A stretch of 64,000 nt of DNA, from contig NZ_SRUU01000015.1 of NCBI RefSeq assembly GCF_004791585.1, forward strand, positions 97,541-161,540, read 5' to 3'. The stretch's first letter is position 1. Every line of letters begins with the position of its first letter. Made by a program: the position numbers and the translations under genes. The notes beneath the pieces are model-generated. The model searched no databases, was not told the DNA's origin, and was given only the letters and a program-made list of their open reading frames with translations. Positions 1-7,538 of the stretch are shown one piece after another. The DNA comes from Mesorhizobium sp. M1C.F.Ca.ET.210.01.1.1. GTDB lineage: Bacteria; Pseudomonadota; Alphaproteobacteria; Rhizobiales; Rhizobiaceae.

Positions 1-170
1 TGTCGCGGTGCATAGTCGGGCGGCACCTGCACCCGTGAAGGCTGGCACAGGCCATCATCGTCGATGTCGTAGGTCGCCTTGACGCAGAGCACATAGTTGT
101 CCGCGCCCTCGCGGTCGGCAAGGAAAGTATGGTTGGCGGCGAACGGGGTGTTGTTGTTGAGGATCCACAT
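1..170 (-). CDS. DUF2169 domain protein, N-terminal part (cut by window edge)
   Basis: The minus strand opens with ATG at 170 and reads MWILNNNTPFAANHTF, then a stretch containing VLCVKATYDI, and runs off the left edge after 56 codons. An N-terminus of the type 'L.N.TPFAA....D.dG...w.vvvKAtydi' is characteristic of DUF2169 proteins. Those are encoded beside vgrG and PAAR genes and are thought to help load T6SS effectors or spike components. It starts 11 bases after the TIGR02270 gene and is the last visible gene of the vgrG island. The family call rests on the N-terminus only. Confidence 0.75.
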   Translation of the reverse strand, partial: MWILNNNTPFAANHTFLADREGADNYVLCVKATYDIDDDGLCQPSRVQVPPDYAPR

Positions 171-181
171 ACGTCAGGCGC

Positions 182-1342
182 TCAGGCAGTAGCGCTACGC
201 GCTTCGGCGCGATAGCGATCGAGGGTCCGCGCCCGCAGCGATCGCTCCTCGCCCAGCAGAGGCGACAATCGTTCGGTAGCCAGCGCGATCCGAAACTGCT
301 GGACGTCCGGAAGTATGGCGAAATCCACATCATATTGCGCGGCGACTTCATCGGACACCCGCATAGGATCGTCCGTGAAAAACGTGCCGATGGTCAACTC
401 GCAACCCAGCATGTCGCAGGCGGCGAATCCCGCGATTTCGGCTGTCGCCCCTTTCTCCATCTGGCTGATCAGCCACGGCCATGACGCGGCATCGCCATGG
501 ATCCCGACGACACGAATGGCCTGCGCATCGAGCTCGCCTTTCGCGAGCATCGTGCGCACCCAGTCCTTGATTTCGTCATCGTCAGCCAGCGTTGCTGCCC
601 GGTCGAGAGCCCGTTGCGCCACAGCGTCCGCAGTCTTCGGATCTTCGACCAATGCCTTGAGGACCTCCAGCGCCCCTTCGCGATCACCGGACTCAGCGAG
701 CAAAAGAGCTGCCTCCAGCCGAACATTCGGATTTTTGTCGATCTTCAACTCGGCTAGCAACTGCGGCTCGAAAGCGCCTGTTCGGGCGAGAAGACGAACT
801 GCATGCATCCTGACTTCCGGATGCCGGTCTGAAAGCAGAACAGGAAGTCTGGAGCCCAAATCTTGCCCATGCCGCGCGCATGCGGCAAGCGCTGCCACTC
901 GCGCAGGCCATTGCGGCGATTCCAGCCAACCCTGCACGAAAGGCGAAAGCCATTTTACCGGTGCGAGGGTGACTGCGCCATTCACACCGACAATCGATTC
1001 GGGATTTTCGGCGACCAGATCGATTACCTTGCCGAGCCGCTGACGGTCCGAAACCACCAGGGCCAGCCATGTGAGAATAAAGAATTCTCCAGCCTCCGGG
1101 AAATCTTCGGCTTGGGCGAGCGACAGTTCCCATCCAAGATCACCGGACAGTTCGGCGCCACGCAGGTTTGCGGACAACCGGCGCCAGGCGTGCTGAACGA
1201 TGGTGTCATCTTCGGGAAGCGCTTCGCGTAGTTCCTGATATTGGACCCAGAGACTTGCCCCGTTTTCGATATGACCGCGTACGATTTCCGGTATCGCGGG
1301 TCTCTTTTCGCTCTGCCAACTATGTGATGAGTTACCCGACAT
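182..1342 (-). CDS. T6SS-associated HEAT-repeat protein, TIGR02270 family
   Basis: 386 residues, no signal peptide, probably cytoplasmic. The N-terminus (HIENGASLW, then a domain ending GDLGWEL) matches the start of TIGR02270 proteins. Residues of roughly 140-260 form helical HEAT-like units (for example HPEVRMHAVRLLARTG and NPNVRLEAALLLAESGD). The family is found almost only in vgrG islands of T6SS loci; its exact role is unknown, but a scaffold or adaptor job for VgrG-borne effectors is the usual inference. It starts 8 bases after a short gene (1351-1560) that repeats the same N-terminal domain. Confidence 0.85.
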   Translation of the reverse strand: MSGNSSHSWQSEKRPAIPEIVRGHIENGASLWVQYQELREALPEDDTIVQHAWRRLSANLRGAELSGDLGWELSLAQAEDFPEAGEFFILTWLALVVSDRQRLGKVIDLVAENPESIVGVNGAVTLAPVKWLSPFVQGWLESPQWPARVAALAACARHGQDLGSRLPVLLSDRHPEVRMHAVRLLARTGAFEPQLLAELKIDKNPNVRLEAALLLAESGDREGALEVLKALVEDPKTADAVAQRALDRAATLADDDEIKDWVRTMLAKGELDAQAIRVVGIHGDAASWPWLISQMEKGATAEIAGFAACDMLGCELTIGTFFTDDPMRVSDEVAAQYDVDFAILPDVQQFRIALATERLSPLLGEERSLRARTLDRYRAEARSATA

Positions 1343-1350
1343 TGCGACGT

Positions 1351-1560
1351 CTACCCGATTGGATCTATCGCACGACCTTGGGCTTCCAAGCGACGGTCAA
1401 CGCCAGCGATCACGCGAAGGTCGGGCGAATCGTCCATCATCAGCTTGTCGCGCTGCGACCAGAAGAACGCGGCCTGCTCGGCATGCTGCGTGACAACATC
1501 CGCTACTATTCGCCGCTCTGGCGCGCCTTCTGGTTTCGACTTTCCGGTTGCTGCCGACAT
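1351..1560 (-). CDS. Truncated TIGR02270-like N-terminal fragment (69 aa)
   Basis: The 69-residue product contains VVTQHAEQAAFFWSQRDKL and then RRLEAQGRAI. These align with IVRGHIENGASLWVQYQEL and the following helix of the full TIGR02270 protein just downstream. It therefore looks like a second copy of that family's first domain, with the HEAT region missing, cut off by a TAG at 1351. Its ATG overlaps the DUF6484 stop by one base (TGATG), so translation is probably coupled. It may be a remnant of a tandem duplication or a small functional variant; the sequence alone does not decide. Confidence 0.6.
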   Translation of the reverse strand: MSAATGKSKPEGAPERRIVADVVTQHAEQAAFFWSQRDKLMMDDSPDLRVIAGVDRRLEAQGRAIDPIG

Positions 1561-1985
1561 CAGTTGAGATCGATCGAGCCGCCTCGGATACGATTGGCGG
1601 CGCTCGCATGGCTGGTGACGTAGGTGCCGCGAATGGTGATGCGACCATCTTTTTCCATAAGGATCGTCGCCTTGCCGCAGCGCAGCTCAAGCCGCTCGTC
1701 CGCATGGATCCGCACCCGTTCACCATCACGAAAGACCTGAGCCCCAGAAGATTTTTTGGCAGGCGCCACAATGCAGCCGACGATCAGCGGCTTTTGCGGG
1801 TTGCCGTCCTCGAACAGCAGTGCGACCTCCTGTCCGATCATGTCGGAACTCAACTCGGCCAAGCTGCGCGCCGGCAGCGCCCTGTCCTGCGGATTACGGG
1901 GGAAAACCACCAGTGGCCCGTCGTCATCAAAGCCAAGAAACTGGCCAATGACAACACCTTCGATGCGATCACGAACCTTTGCCAT
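1560..1985 (-). CDS. DUF6484 domain protein, VgrG-associated
   Basis: 141 residues without signal peptide. The N-terminal half (IEGVVIGQFLGFDDDGPLVV, PLPARSLAEL, GQEVALLFEDGNPQKPLIVG) is a small beta-rich OB-like module resembling the gp5-type domain of VgrG. The C-terminal half (LRCGKATILMEKDGRITIRG, then NRIRGGSIDLN) repeats the 'GKASI.m...G.i.i.G' strand pattern of VgrG tips. This is the DUF6484 pattern seen directly after vgrG in many proteobacterial T6SS islands. It starts 8 bases after vgrG. A role in spike assembly or effector docking is inference from context. Confidence 0.8.
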   Translation of the reverse strand: MAKVRDRIEGVVIGQFLGFDDDGPLVVFPRNPQDRALPARSLAELSSDMIGQEVALLFEDGNPQKPLIVGCIVAPAKKSSGAQVFRDGERVRIHADERLELRCGKATILMEKDGRITIRGTYVTSHASAANRIRGGSIDLN

Positions 1986-1993
1986 ACGCCCTC

Positions 1994-4321
1994 CTAGTTC
2001 TCCGTAATCTTCGAGCCCTTCATGGCGATATCGCCTGATGCCTTGATAGAGATCTTGCCCGATCCCTTGACGAAGATGTCCTTGCCCTCGATCGCGATCG
2101 TGCCGTCCTTCTTCATCATGATCTTGGCCGATCCGGTCTGGATCAGGATCTCGTCGCCGGCATCAATGACCAGCTTCTTGCCTACCTTGATCGAGCTATT
2201 CCCGCTGACGCTGATCGAACTATCCTTTGCGACACTCAGGGAATAAGCACCTCCTACACTTGTGGAATCGTCGGCCGCGATGCTGGCGCTGCGCGCAGCA
2301 CCAACGTCGAACGATTGGGCGCTTCCAACGGTCACGCTCTGGTCGGCGCCGATATTGACGGTCTGCCCGGCTCCGACGTTCCAGCTGTCGCCGGCCCCGA
2401 TGTCATGGCTCTGGCTGATACCGACGCTGACGGCGCGGGTCGCGCCGATCGTGTTCGTCTGCGAGGCGCCAACGGTGCGCGCTTCGGCCGCCCCCACCGT
2501 ATCGACGCGCGCCACACCCACCGTGACCGTCTGATTGAGCCCTACCGTCTGCGAGTGGTTCGCGTCGATGTTCTCCGTCGAGTTGGCGACGACGTGGATG
2601 GTCTCGTTCGCCATAACCGTCAGCGAACGGTTGGCGCCCACCGTCTCGGTGTCGTTCGACCCGATATTCGTCGTCTGGTCGACGCCGATCTTGACCGTCT
2701 TGTTGTTGCCGACGTCCTCGTCGAGGTTGTGGCCGACGGAGTGCTTGGCGTCGTGGTCGATGCGGTCGGACTGGTCGTGCTGCACGGTCTTGTTGCGGTC
2801 GTGCTTGATCAGAAGATGGTGGTCCTTCTGGGCCTGGAAATTGACCAGCTCGGAGCCAGCCTTGTCCTCGAACATCAGCTCGTTGTAACCGCCGCCGCCT
2901 TTCGAGGAGTTCGACTTCCAGCCCGATTGCGTGGCGTTGCCCGGCAGTCCGTAGGGCGGCATTTCTGCGGCGTTGTAGACGCGGCCGGTGATGATCGGCA
3001 GGTCCGGATCGCCCTCGATGAAGTCGACGATGACCTCCTGGCCGATGCGCGGGATCTGGATGAAGCCCCAGCCGCTGCCGGCCCAGGTCTGCGACACCCG
3101 CACGAAGCAGGAGGAGTTCTGGTCCTTCTTGCCGAGGCGGTCCCAATGGAACTGCACCTTCACCCGCGCATATTTGTCGGTGAATATCTCCTCGCCGGAA
3201 GGACCGACCACTGTCGCCGTCTGCGGTCCGCGCATGATCGGTCGCGGCGTGATACGCGGCGGCCGGTAGGGCAATTTGGTGGGCGCGACGCCCAGCACGG
3301 CCCTGAAATTCTCGCTATGGGCCTCGTTCTGGGTCCTGTAGCCTGGATCGAACAATCGGTATTCCGCGCTGATCACCAGATATTCCTGGTTCTGGTCGTC
3401 GCGCGGAAAGCTCTCGAGCGTGAACTTGCAGCCGGAAAAGAGGCCGCGCACGGTGCCTACCGCCGTGCTGCGCTGGTGCACGGCCTGCAGCTCCTCGCGG
3501 CGAATCCCGGCAATCGTGTCGCCCCGCCCGACGTCAAGATGCGCCCCGGGCTGGCGGTAGTTCTCGCCCGCGGCTTCCTTGTGGGAGAACGGCTGCGCGG
3601 ACTTGGCCATCAGGTCGGCGCCCGGCTTCTCGAAATCATAGTCGGTATGGGCATAGGCGCCGGGCCGCACCGAACTGCCGGGGATCCATTCGGTTATGTA
3701 TTCGACGTCGCGGCGCGAGGCCTGCCCCTCGAAATTGTAAAGCACCTTCTCGTAGCCAGGTGCGGCCTTCAGCTTGCTCATCGCATCGCAGAGCACCAGC
3801 GTATGCTTGCCCTCATCATGCTCGAAGAAATAGAAGATGCCCTCGTGCTCCATCAGCCTCTGCACGAAATCCAGATCGCTCTCGTCATACTGAACGCAAT
3901 ATTCGCGCTGGGGATAAGACCCCTGCAGCCGCTTCTCGAATTTCGCGATGCCGTATTTCGAGAAAATCTTCTCGACGATCTCGACCGCCGTCATGTGCTG
4001 GAAGATGCGGCAATCCGTGGTGTTGCCGAGGAACCAGAGCCATGGCCTGACCACCGCTTCGTAAAACGCCAGCCGGTCCTCGATCCGGGTCAGCTTGAAA
4101 TCCGAGACGAGACCGCTGAACCAGCGTTTCGGATCGGATTCGCCTTCCACCGAAACGACACCGCCCAGCATCTTCAGCGGATCGACGTCATGGCTCTTCG
4201 AGACGAAGCCGACGGTATAGGCGAAACAACGGCTGATCTCATCGCGGCCGATGAGATGGGTGAAGGTGAGCACATCGCCGCCAACCGGCGTCTGCACAAC
4301 CGTGGCACGTTCGTTCGGCAT
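1994..4321 (-). CDS. vgrG: T6SS spike protein VgrG (TssI)
   Basis: 775 residues forming the trimeric needle at the tip of the Hcp tube. Residues of roughly 10-480 carry the gp27-like and gp5-like core (FTHLIGRDEISRCFAYTVGF near the start; YDESDLDFVQRLMEHEGIFYF; the OB region RVSQTWAGSGWGFIQIPRIG; PDLPIITGRVYN). From about 530 to 700 there is a long run of degenerate ten-residue units of the form TVGxNxxxxV, predicted to form a triple-stranded beta-helix stalk. It ends in a short GKKLVIDAGDEILIQTGSAK-type tip region. No toxic C-terminal domain is visible, so effectors are probably carried by partner genes. First gene of the minus-strand island, divergent from fha. Confidence 0.97.
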   Translation of the reverse strand: MPNERATVVQTPVGGDVLTFTHLIGRDEISRCFAYTVGFVSKSHDVDPLKMLGGVVSVEGESDPKRWFSGLVSDFKLTRIEDRLAFYEAVVRPWLWFLGNTTDCRIFQHMTAVEIVEKIFSKYGIAKFEKRLQGSYPQREYCVQYDESDLDFVQRLMEHEGIFYFFEHDEGKHTLVLCDAMSKLKAAPGYEKVLYNFEGQASRRDVEYITEWIPGSSVRPGAYAHTDYDFEKPGADLMAKSAQPFSHKEAAGENYRQPGAHLDVGRGDTIAGIRREELQAVHQRSTAVGTVRGLFSGCKFTLESFPRDDQNQEYLVISAEYRLFDPGYRTQNEAHSENFRAVLGVAPTKLPYRPPRITPRPIMRGPQTATVVGPSGEEIFTDKYARVKVQFHWDRLGKKDQNSSCFVRVSQTWAGSGWGFIQIPRIGQEVIVDFIEGDPDLPIITGRVYNAAEMPPYGLPGNATQSGWKSNSSKGGGGYNELMFEDKAGSELVNFQAQKDHHLLIKHDRNKTVQHDQSDRIDHDAKHSVGHNLDEDVGNNKTVKIGVDQTTNIGSNDTETVGANRSLTVMANETIHVVANSTENIDANHSQTVGLNQTVTVGVARVDTVGAAEARTVGASQTNTIGATRAVSVGISQSHDIGAGDSWNVGAGQTVNIGADQSVTVGSAQSFDVGAARSASIAADDSTSVGGAYSLSVAKDSSISVSGNSSIKVGKKLVIDAGDEILIQTGSAKIMMKKDGTIAIEGKDIFVKGSGKISIKASGDIAMKGSKITEN

Positions 4322-4622
4322 GGGTCGTGCCCCTCCTGGACGCGGCCGCCAGTGTGATGGATCGAAGCCCCCGCTCTGTAAACTGCATCACGTTCGGGAA
4401 GTTTTCGAATTCACCGCTCCGGACCGGCTCAGCCTAGCACATGTTTGGTGCCGGCCAAACAATGGCGGACCCTGCCGGAGCGCAGGTGTGAAACGCTCCT
4501 CTCCCGTCGCTCTCGCAAGCTGCTAGAATGCTGGAGCAATTCCAGAAAAGGCGCGTCGCGCGCTTTGCGTCCGGAATTGCGTGAAGCAAGTGTTTGTTTA
4601 CCAAGTTCGGCGACGCTTCCGG
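4322..4622. other. Divergent intergenic region between vgrG and fha
   Basis: About 300 bases separating the two diverging T6SS transcription units, so promoters for both should lie here. The only structure I can support is a palindromic repeat copy at 4534-4583 just before fha. An in-frame GTG at 4581 could extend Fha by 14 residues but has no Shine-Dalgarno sequence and falls in the repeat. No RNA gene is seen. Confidence 0.6.
4534..4583. repeat. Palindromic repeat, copy A (ends GAGCAATTCC / GGAATTGCGT)
   Basis: The element starts GAGCAATTCCAGAAAAGG and ends GTCCGGAATTGCGT, so the outer eight bases GCAATTCC/GGAATTGC are an inverted repeat. The same ends, with a related inner sequence, occur at 14703-14800 and 25580-25632. 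This copy is more diverged inside (GCGCGTCGCGCGC) than the other two. It lies 40 bases upstream of fha. Elements of this kind are scattered between genes in rhizobia; the family link is from memory and not from a search. Confidence 0.7.
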
Positions 4623-5705
4623 ATGTTCATCTCGCTCCAGATCAGCAATGTCGACAGGCTGCCCGCGGGCACGACGGCGAGCTACGCCGCCCGCGACCGC
4701 AGCTTCGAGATCGGCCGCGAGAATTGCGACTGGACGCTCACCGATCCGGACAAGATCATCTCGGGCCGGCACTGCGAGGTCCGCTACCAGGCGGGCGCCT
4801 TCTGGCTCTACGACATCTCGCGCAACGGCACCTTCATCAACGGGTCCAGCCAGCGCGTGGCCGGTCCGCACCGGCTGGCCCATGGCGACCGGGTGCTGAT
4901 CGGCCGCTATGTCATCGCGGTTTCGATCGACGAGGCGCGCATCGCCACCGGCCATCCGCAGACCCGGGCGGGGTCGACGCAACGCGAGCTGCCGCAGTCG
5001 ACGGGAAGGCCTCTCGAATTGAGCAACGAGCCGTTTTTCAGTCCGGCGGAGCAGCGCAGCGGACAGGGGGCGCCGGTGTCGAGGTCTTCGGCGCTGCAGC
5101 AGCCGGCCCCGGCCGCGCCGGCCGGCCGAGCCGCGGACGCCGACGGGCTGTTGCGGGACATCGCGAAGGCGGCCGGCATGCCGCCTGACGTGCTTCGGTC
5201 GCGCGATCCGCAGGAAGTGGCCGCCGAGATCGGCACCGTGCTCAGAACCACGGTCGAGCAATTGTCCCTGCTGCTCAAGGCACGCGCGGCGGCCAAGGTG
5301 CTGGCCAAAAGCACGCATCGCACGATGATCGGCGCCGAGAACAACAATCCGCTGAAATTCGTTCCCGGCACCGACGACATACTGGAGATCATGTTCGCGA
5401 AACGCCGGGCCGGCTATCTCGACGCCGCGCACAGCGTCGAGGACGCCTTCAGGGACCTCAAGACGCATGAATTGGCCACTTACGCCGCGATGCAGGCCGC
5501 GCTCTCCAGGCTGCTCGACGACCTGTCGCCGGAGGCGATCGCCAGGAAGCTGCCGCCGGCCTCCTTCTCGTCCAAGAAGAGCCAGGCATGGGATGCCCTC
5601 GTCGCCACCTGGCGCACGATGGAAGAGAAGCACGAAAACGGCATGCTCGACGTCTTCCTGGCCTATTTCAGCGAAGCCTACGCCAAGGCCGGCAAGCAGA
5701 AGTAG
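4623..5705 (+). CDS. fha: T6SS FHA-domain protein (Fha/TagH)
   Basis: 360 residues from ATG 4623, which starts the protein directly before the FHA fold. The N-terminal FHA domain (about 1-95) shows FEIGRENCDWTL, SGRHCEVRY and SRNGTFIN, the phosphothreonine-binding loops. After a Pro/Ala linker, residues of roughly 170-355 form the helical C-terminal domain of the T6SS Fha family (ENNNPLKFVPGTDDILEIMF, YAAMQAALSRLL, then a region ending FLAYFSEAY). In characterised systems Fha binds a phosphorylated partner after PpkA acts and switches the secretion apparatus on. ppkA and pppA lie downstream in the same direction. Confidence 0.93.
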   Translation: MFISLQISNVDRLPAGTTASYAARDRSFEIGRENCDWTLTDPDKIISGRHCEVRYQAGAFWLYDISRNGTFINGSSQRVAGPHRLAHGDRVLIGRYVIAVSIDEARIATGHPQTRAGSTQRELPQSTGRPLELSNEPFFSPAEQRSGQGAPVSRSSALQQPAPAAPAGRAADADGLLRDIAKAAGMPPDVLRSRDPQEVAAEIGTVLRTTVEQLSLLLKARAAAKVLAKSTHRTMIGAENNNPLKFVPGTDDILEIMFAKRRAGYLDAAHSVEDAFRDLKTHELATYAAMQAALSRLLDDLSPEAIARKLPPASFSSKKSQAWDALVATWRTMEEKHENGMLDVFLAYFSEAYAKAGKQK

Positions 5706-6010
5706 CGAGCAGGCCAGCCGCGCAAGGCGCTATGTGACGGGTCTCACAGAAGAACCCGTCGCTTTGAGCATCCTGCTTTCCGATTTCGATAAGCTGCCGA
5801 TTTTATTTGCGTGCTTGGACGGTTAGGATGACGAATGGAAGCTTGCCTGGCGGGCAAAGCGGCGTGGCTTGGGGCGTGTGCAGCAATGTCATGTTTCGGC
5901 GAGATGAGCTTTTCCATCCGGCCCGCCGCCAAATCCTGGCATGAAAAGCGCGAAGCCGCTCTCTTTCCCCGCCGAAAACCAATTCGCTGCATCTCGACGG
6001 TGGACCGCCG
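5706..6010. other. Intergenic region fha-tssL with one hairpin
   Basis: About 305 bases. A seven-base inverted repeat GACGGGT (5736-5742) / ACCCGTC (5754-5760) lies just after the fha stop and may be an attenuator or weak terminator; there is no strong T-run. No convincing gene is seen. The apparent ORF upstream of tssL has no ribosome-binding site and no recognisable sequence. Confidence 0.45.
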
Positions 6011-7513
6011 ATGAGCTCGAAGGACGATCCCTCCCGGCCGGCGGACAAGACCGTCATCCGGGCGCCACGGCCAAAACAACGGTCGCCTGCGGCGCTTCAG
6101 GGCTCCGCTGCGGGCAGCGCTGCGCCCGCTCCGCCGGCCGCTCGGGAACCGACGGTGTTCGACCCCGGCGTCGGCCGGCAGATGCCGACCGGCTGGGCGT
6201 CCGGAACCGTGGTCGTTCAGGGTTCGCCACCGGCAGCAGCCGCGTCAGCGCCAGCATTGCTGCAGGAGATCCTGCTCGGCGCCACGGATGGCGTGAAATA
6301 CGCCGCGGCAAATCCAATTCTCGCGGCCGCGGCGCCGCTCCTCGTGCTGTTCGGCCAGCTGCGGCTGATGCCGGTCGAACGGCAAGCGGCCCCCCTGGCA
6401 GAGCATATCGCCGAAGCGATCGAGGCGCTCGACCGGGAGATGGCGAAAGCCGGCATCGCCGAGGGGGACGCCAGGATCGCGAAATTCGCCCTTTGCGAGA
6501 CAGCTGACGATCTGGTCGGCAACCTGCCCTGGCCGAAGGACGACGCCTGGAGCGGGCACAGTCTCGTATCGAGGTTGTTCCACACCAGGCCCACCGGCGC
6601 CGGTTTCTACCAGGCGCTGAACCAGATCCTGGGCAGCCCGGAGGGCCATCACGACCTGCTCGAACTGATGCATGCCTGCCTATCGCTCGGGTTCGAAGGC
6701 CAGTATCGCGGACGGGCCGGCGAACGGGACGCTCTCGAACACATCCGGCGCGACGTCTACGACACGATCCGCTACTTCAACCCGCGCGCGGAGGACGACA
6801 TCTCGCCCCGTTGGCAAGGCATGGCGGCGACGCTGTCGAAGCCAAGGGCGCTGCTGCCGCTATGGGCGGTTGCGGCTGCCGCCGCGACGCTGGTTACGGC
6901 GGCGTTCTTCGGATTGCGGGTGCTGATCACCGACGAAGGCGACGCGACCGCCGCCGAATTGCTGGCGCTCAACCCGTCGACGCCGGTCACCATCGAGCGC
7001 GCCAGCGTCGCGGCGCCCGCCGAGCCCGCGCAAGCCGCTCCGCCGCCGCCCGCCGTCCCCACCACCACCCAGATCGACCGCATCCGGGCGGCTTTGGCCA
7101 AGGAGATCGACGGCGGCGGGCTGACGGTCGGCACGAAGGGCAACTTCATCGTGGTGGAGGTCAACAACCAGCTGTTGTTCGCGTCCGGCCAGGCGGAGCT
7201 GAAGGCGCAGTTCCAGCCCGTTGCGGCCGACATCGCCGCGGCGCTCGATGCCGAGCCAGGTCCGATCCGGATCATCGGCCATACCGACAATGTCAAGCCG
7301 AAGAAATCGGGCCAGTTCAAATCCAACTTCGATCTTTCCGTCGCTCGCGCCAAGGCCGTCCAGGAGATGATGGCCAAGCAATTGAAAGACCCGTCGCGGC
7401 TGAGCGTCGACGGCAAGGGCGAGGACGAGCCGATCGCCGACAACGGCACGGCCGAAGGCCGCGCCGAGAACCGCCGCGTCGACGTGATGATCCCGAAGGA
7501 GGAGACGTTGTGA
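6011..7513 (+). CDS. tssL: T6SS membrane protein TssL with C-terminal OmpA peptidoglycan-binding domain
   Basis: 500 residues. A Pro/Ala-rich leader (1-85) precedes the cytoplasmic DotU/IcmH helical domain (about 90-260; VLFGQLRLMPVE, ALCETADDLVGN, SLVSRLFHTRP, ELMHACLSLGFEGQYRG). One membrane helix follows at about 281-303. The periplasmic end (about 355-500) is an OmpA/MotB domain with IIGHTDNVKPKKSG and the RAENRRVDVMI signature. It belongs to the TssJLM membrane complex; the OmpA tail anchors it to peptidoglycan, as in other extended TssL proteins. It is followed 25 bases later by tssM. Confidence 0.95.
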   Translation: MSSKDDPSRPADKTVIRAPRPKQRSPAALQGSAAGSAAPAPPAAREPTVFDPGVGRQMPTGWASGTVVVQGSPPAAAASAPALLQEILLGATDGVKYAAANPILAAAAPLLVLFGQLRLMPVERQAAPLAEHIAEAIEALDREMAKAGIAEGDARIAKFALCETADDLVGNLPWPKDDAWSGHSLVSRLFHTRPTGAGFYQALNQILGSPEGHHDLLELMHACLSLGFEGQYRGRAGERDALEHIRRDVYDTIRYFNPRAEDDISPRWQGMAATLSKPRALLPLWAVAAAAATLVTAAFFGLRVLITDEGDATAAELLALNPSTPVTIERASVAAPAEPAQAAPPPPAVPTTTQIDRIRAALAKEIDGGGLTVGTKGNFIVVEVNNQLLFASGQAELKAQFQPVAADIAAALDAEPGPIRIIGHTDNVKPKKSGQFKSNFDLSVARAKAVQEMMAKQLKDPSRLSVDGKGEDEPIADNGTAEGRAENRRVDVMIPKEETL

Positions 7514-7538
7514 GCGGGCGCGGCGGGAAGCGGCACTG

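Noticed and set aside
2250..2750. Regularly spaced repeats in vgrG considered as CRISPR or tandem DNA repeats
   Set aside because: The periodicity is in the protein (TVGxN units) with diverged DNA, and there are no identical repeats with unique spacers.
2315..4357. 680-codon plus-strand open frame across vgrG
   Set aside because: It is antisense to a clear VgrG and its composition (Arg, Ala, Val, Leu and Gly runs, no domain) is the usual mirror of a GC-rich gene.
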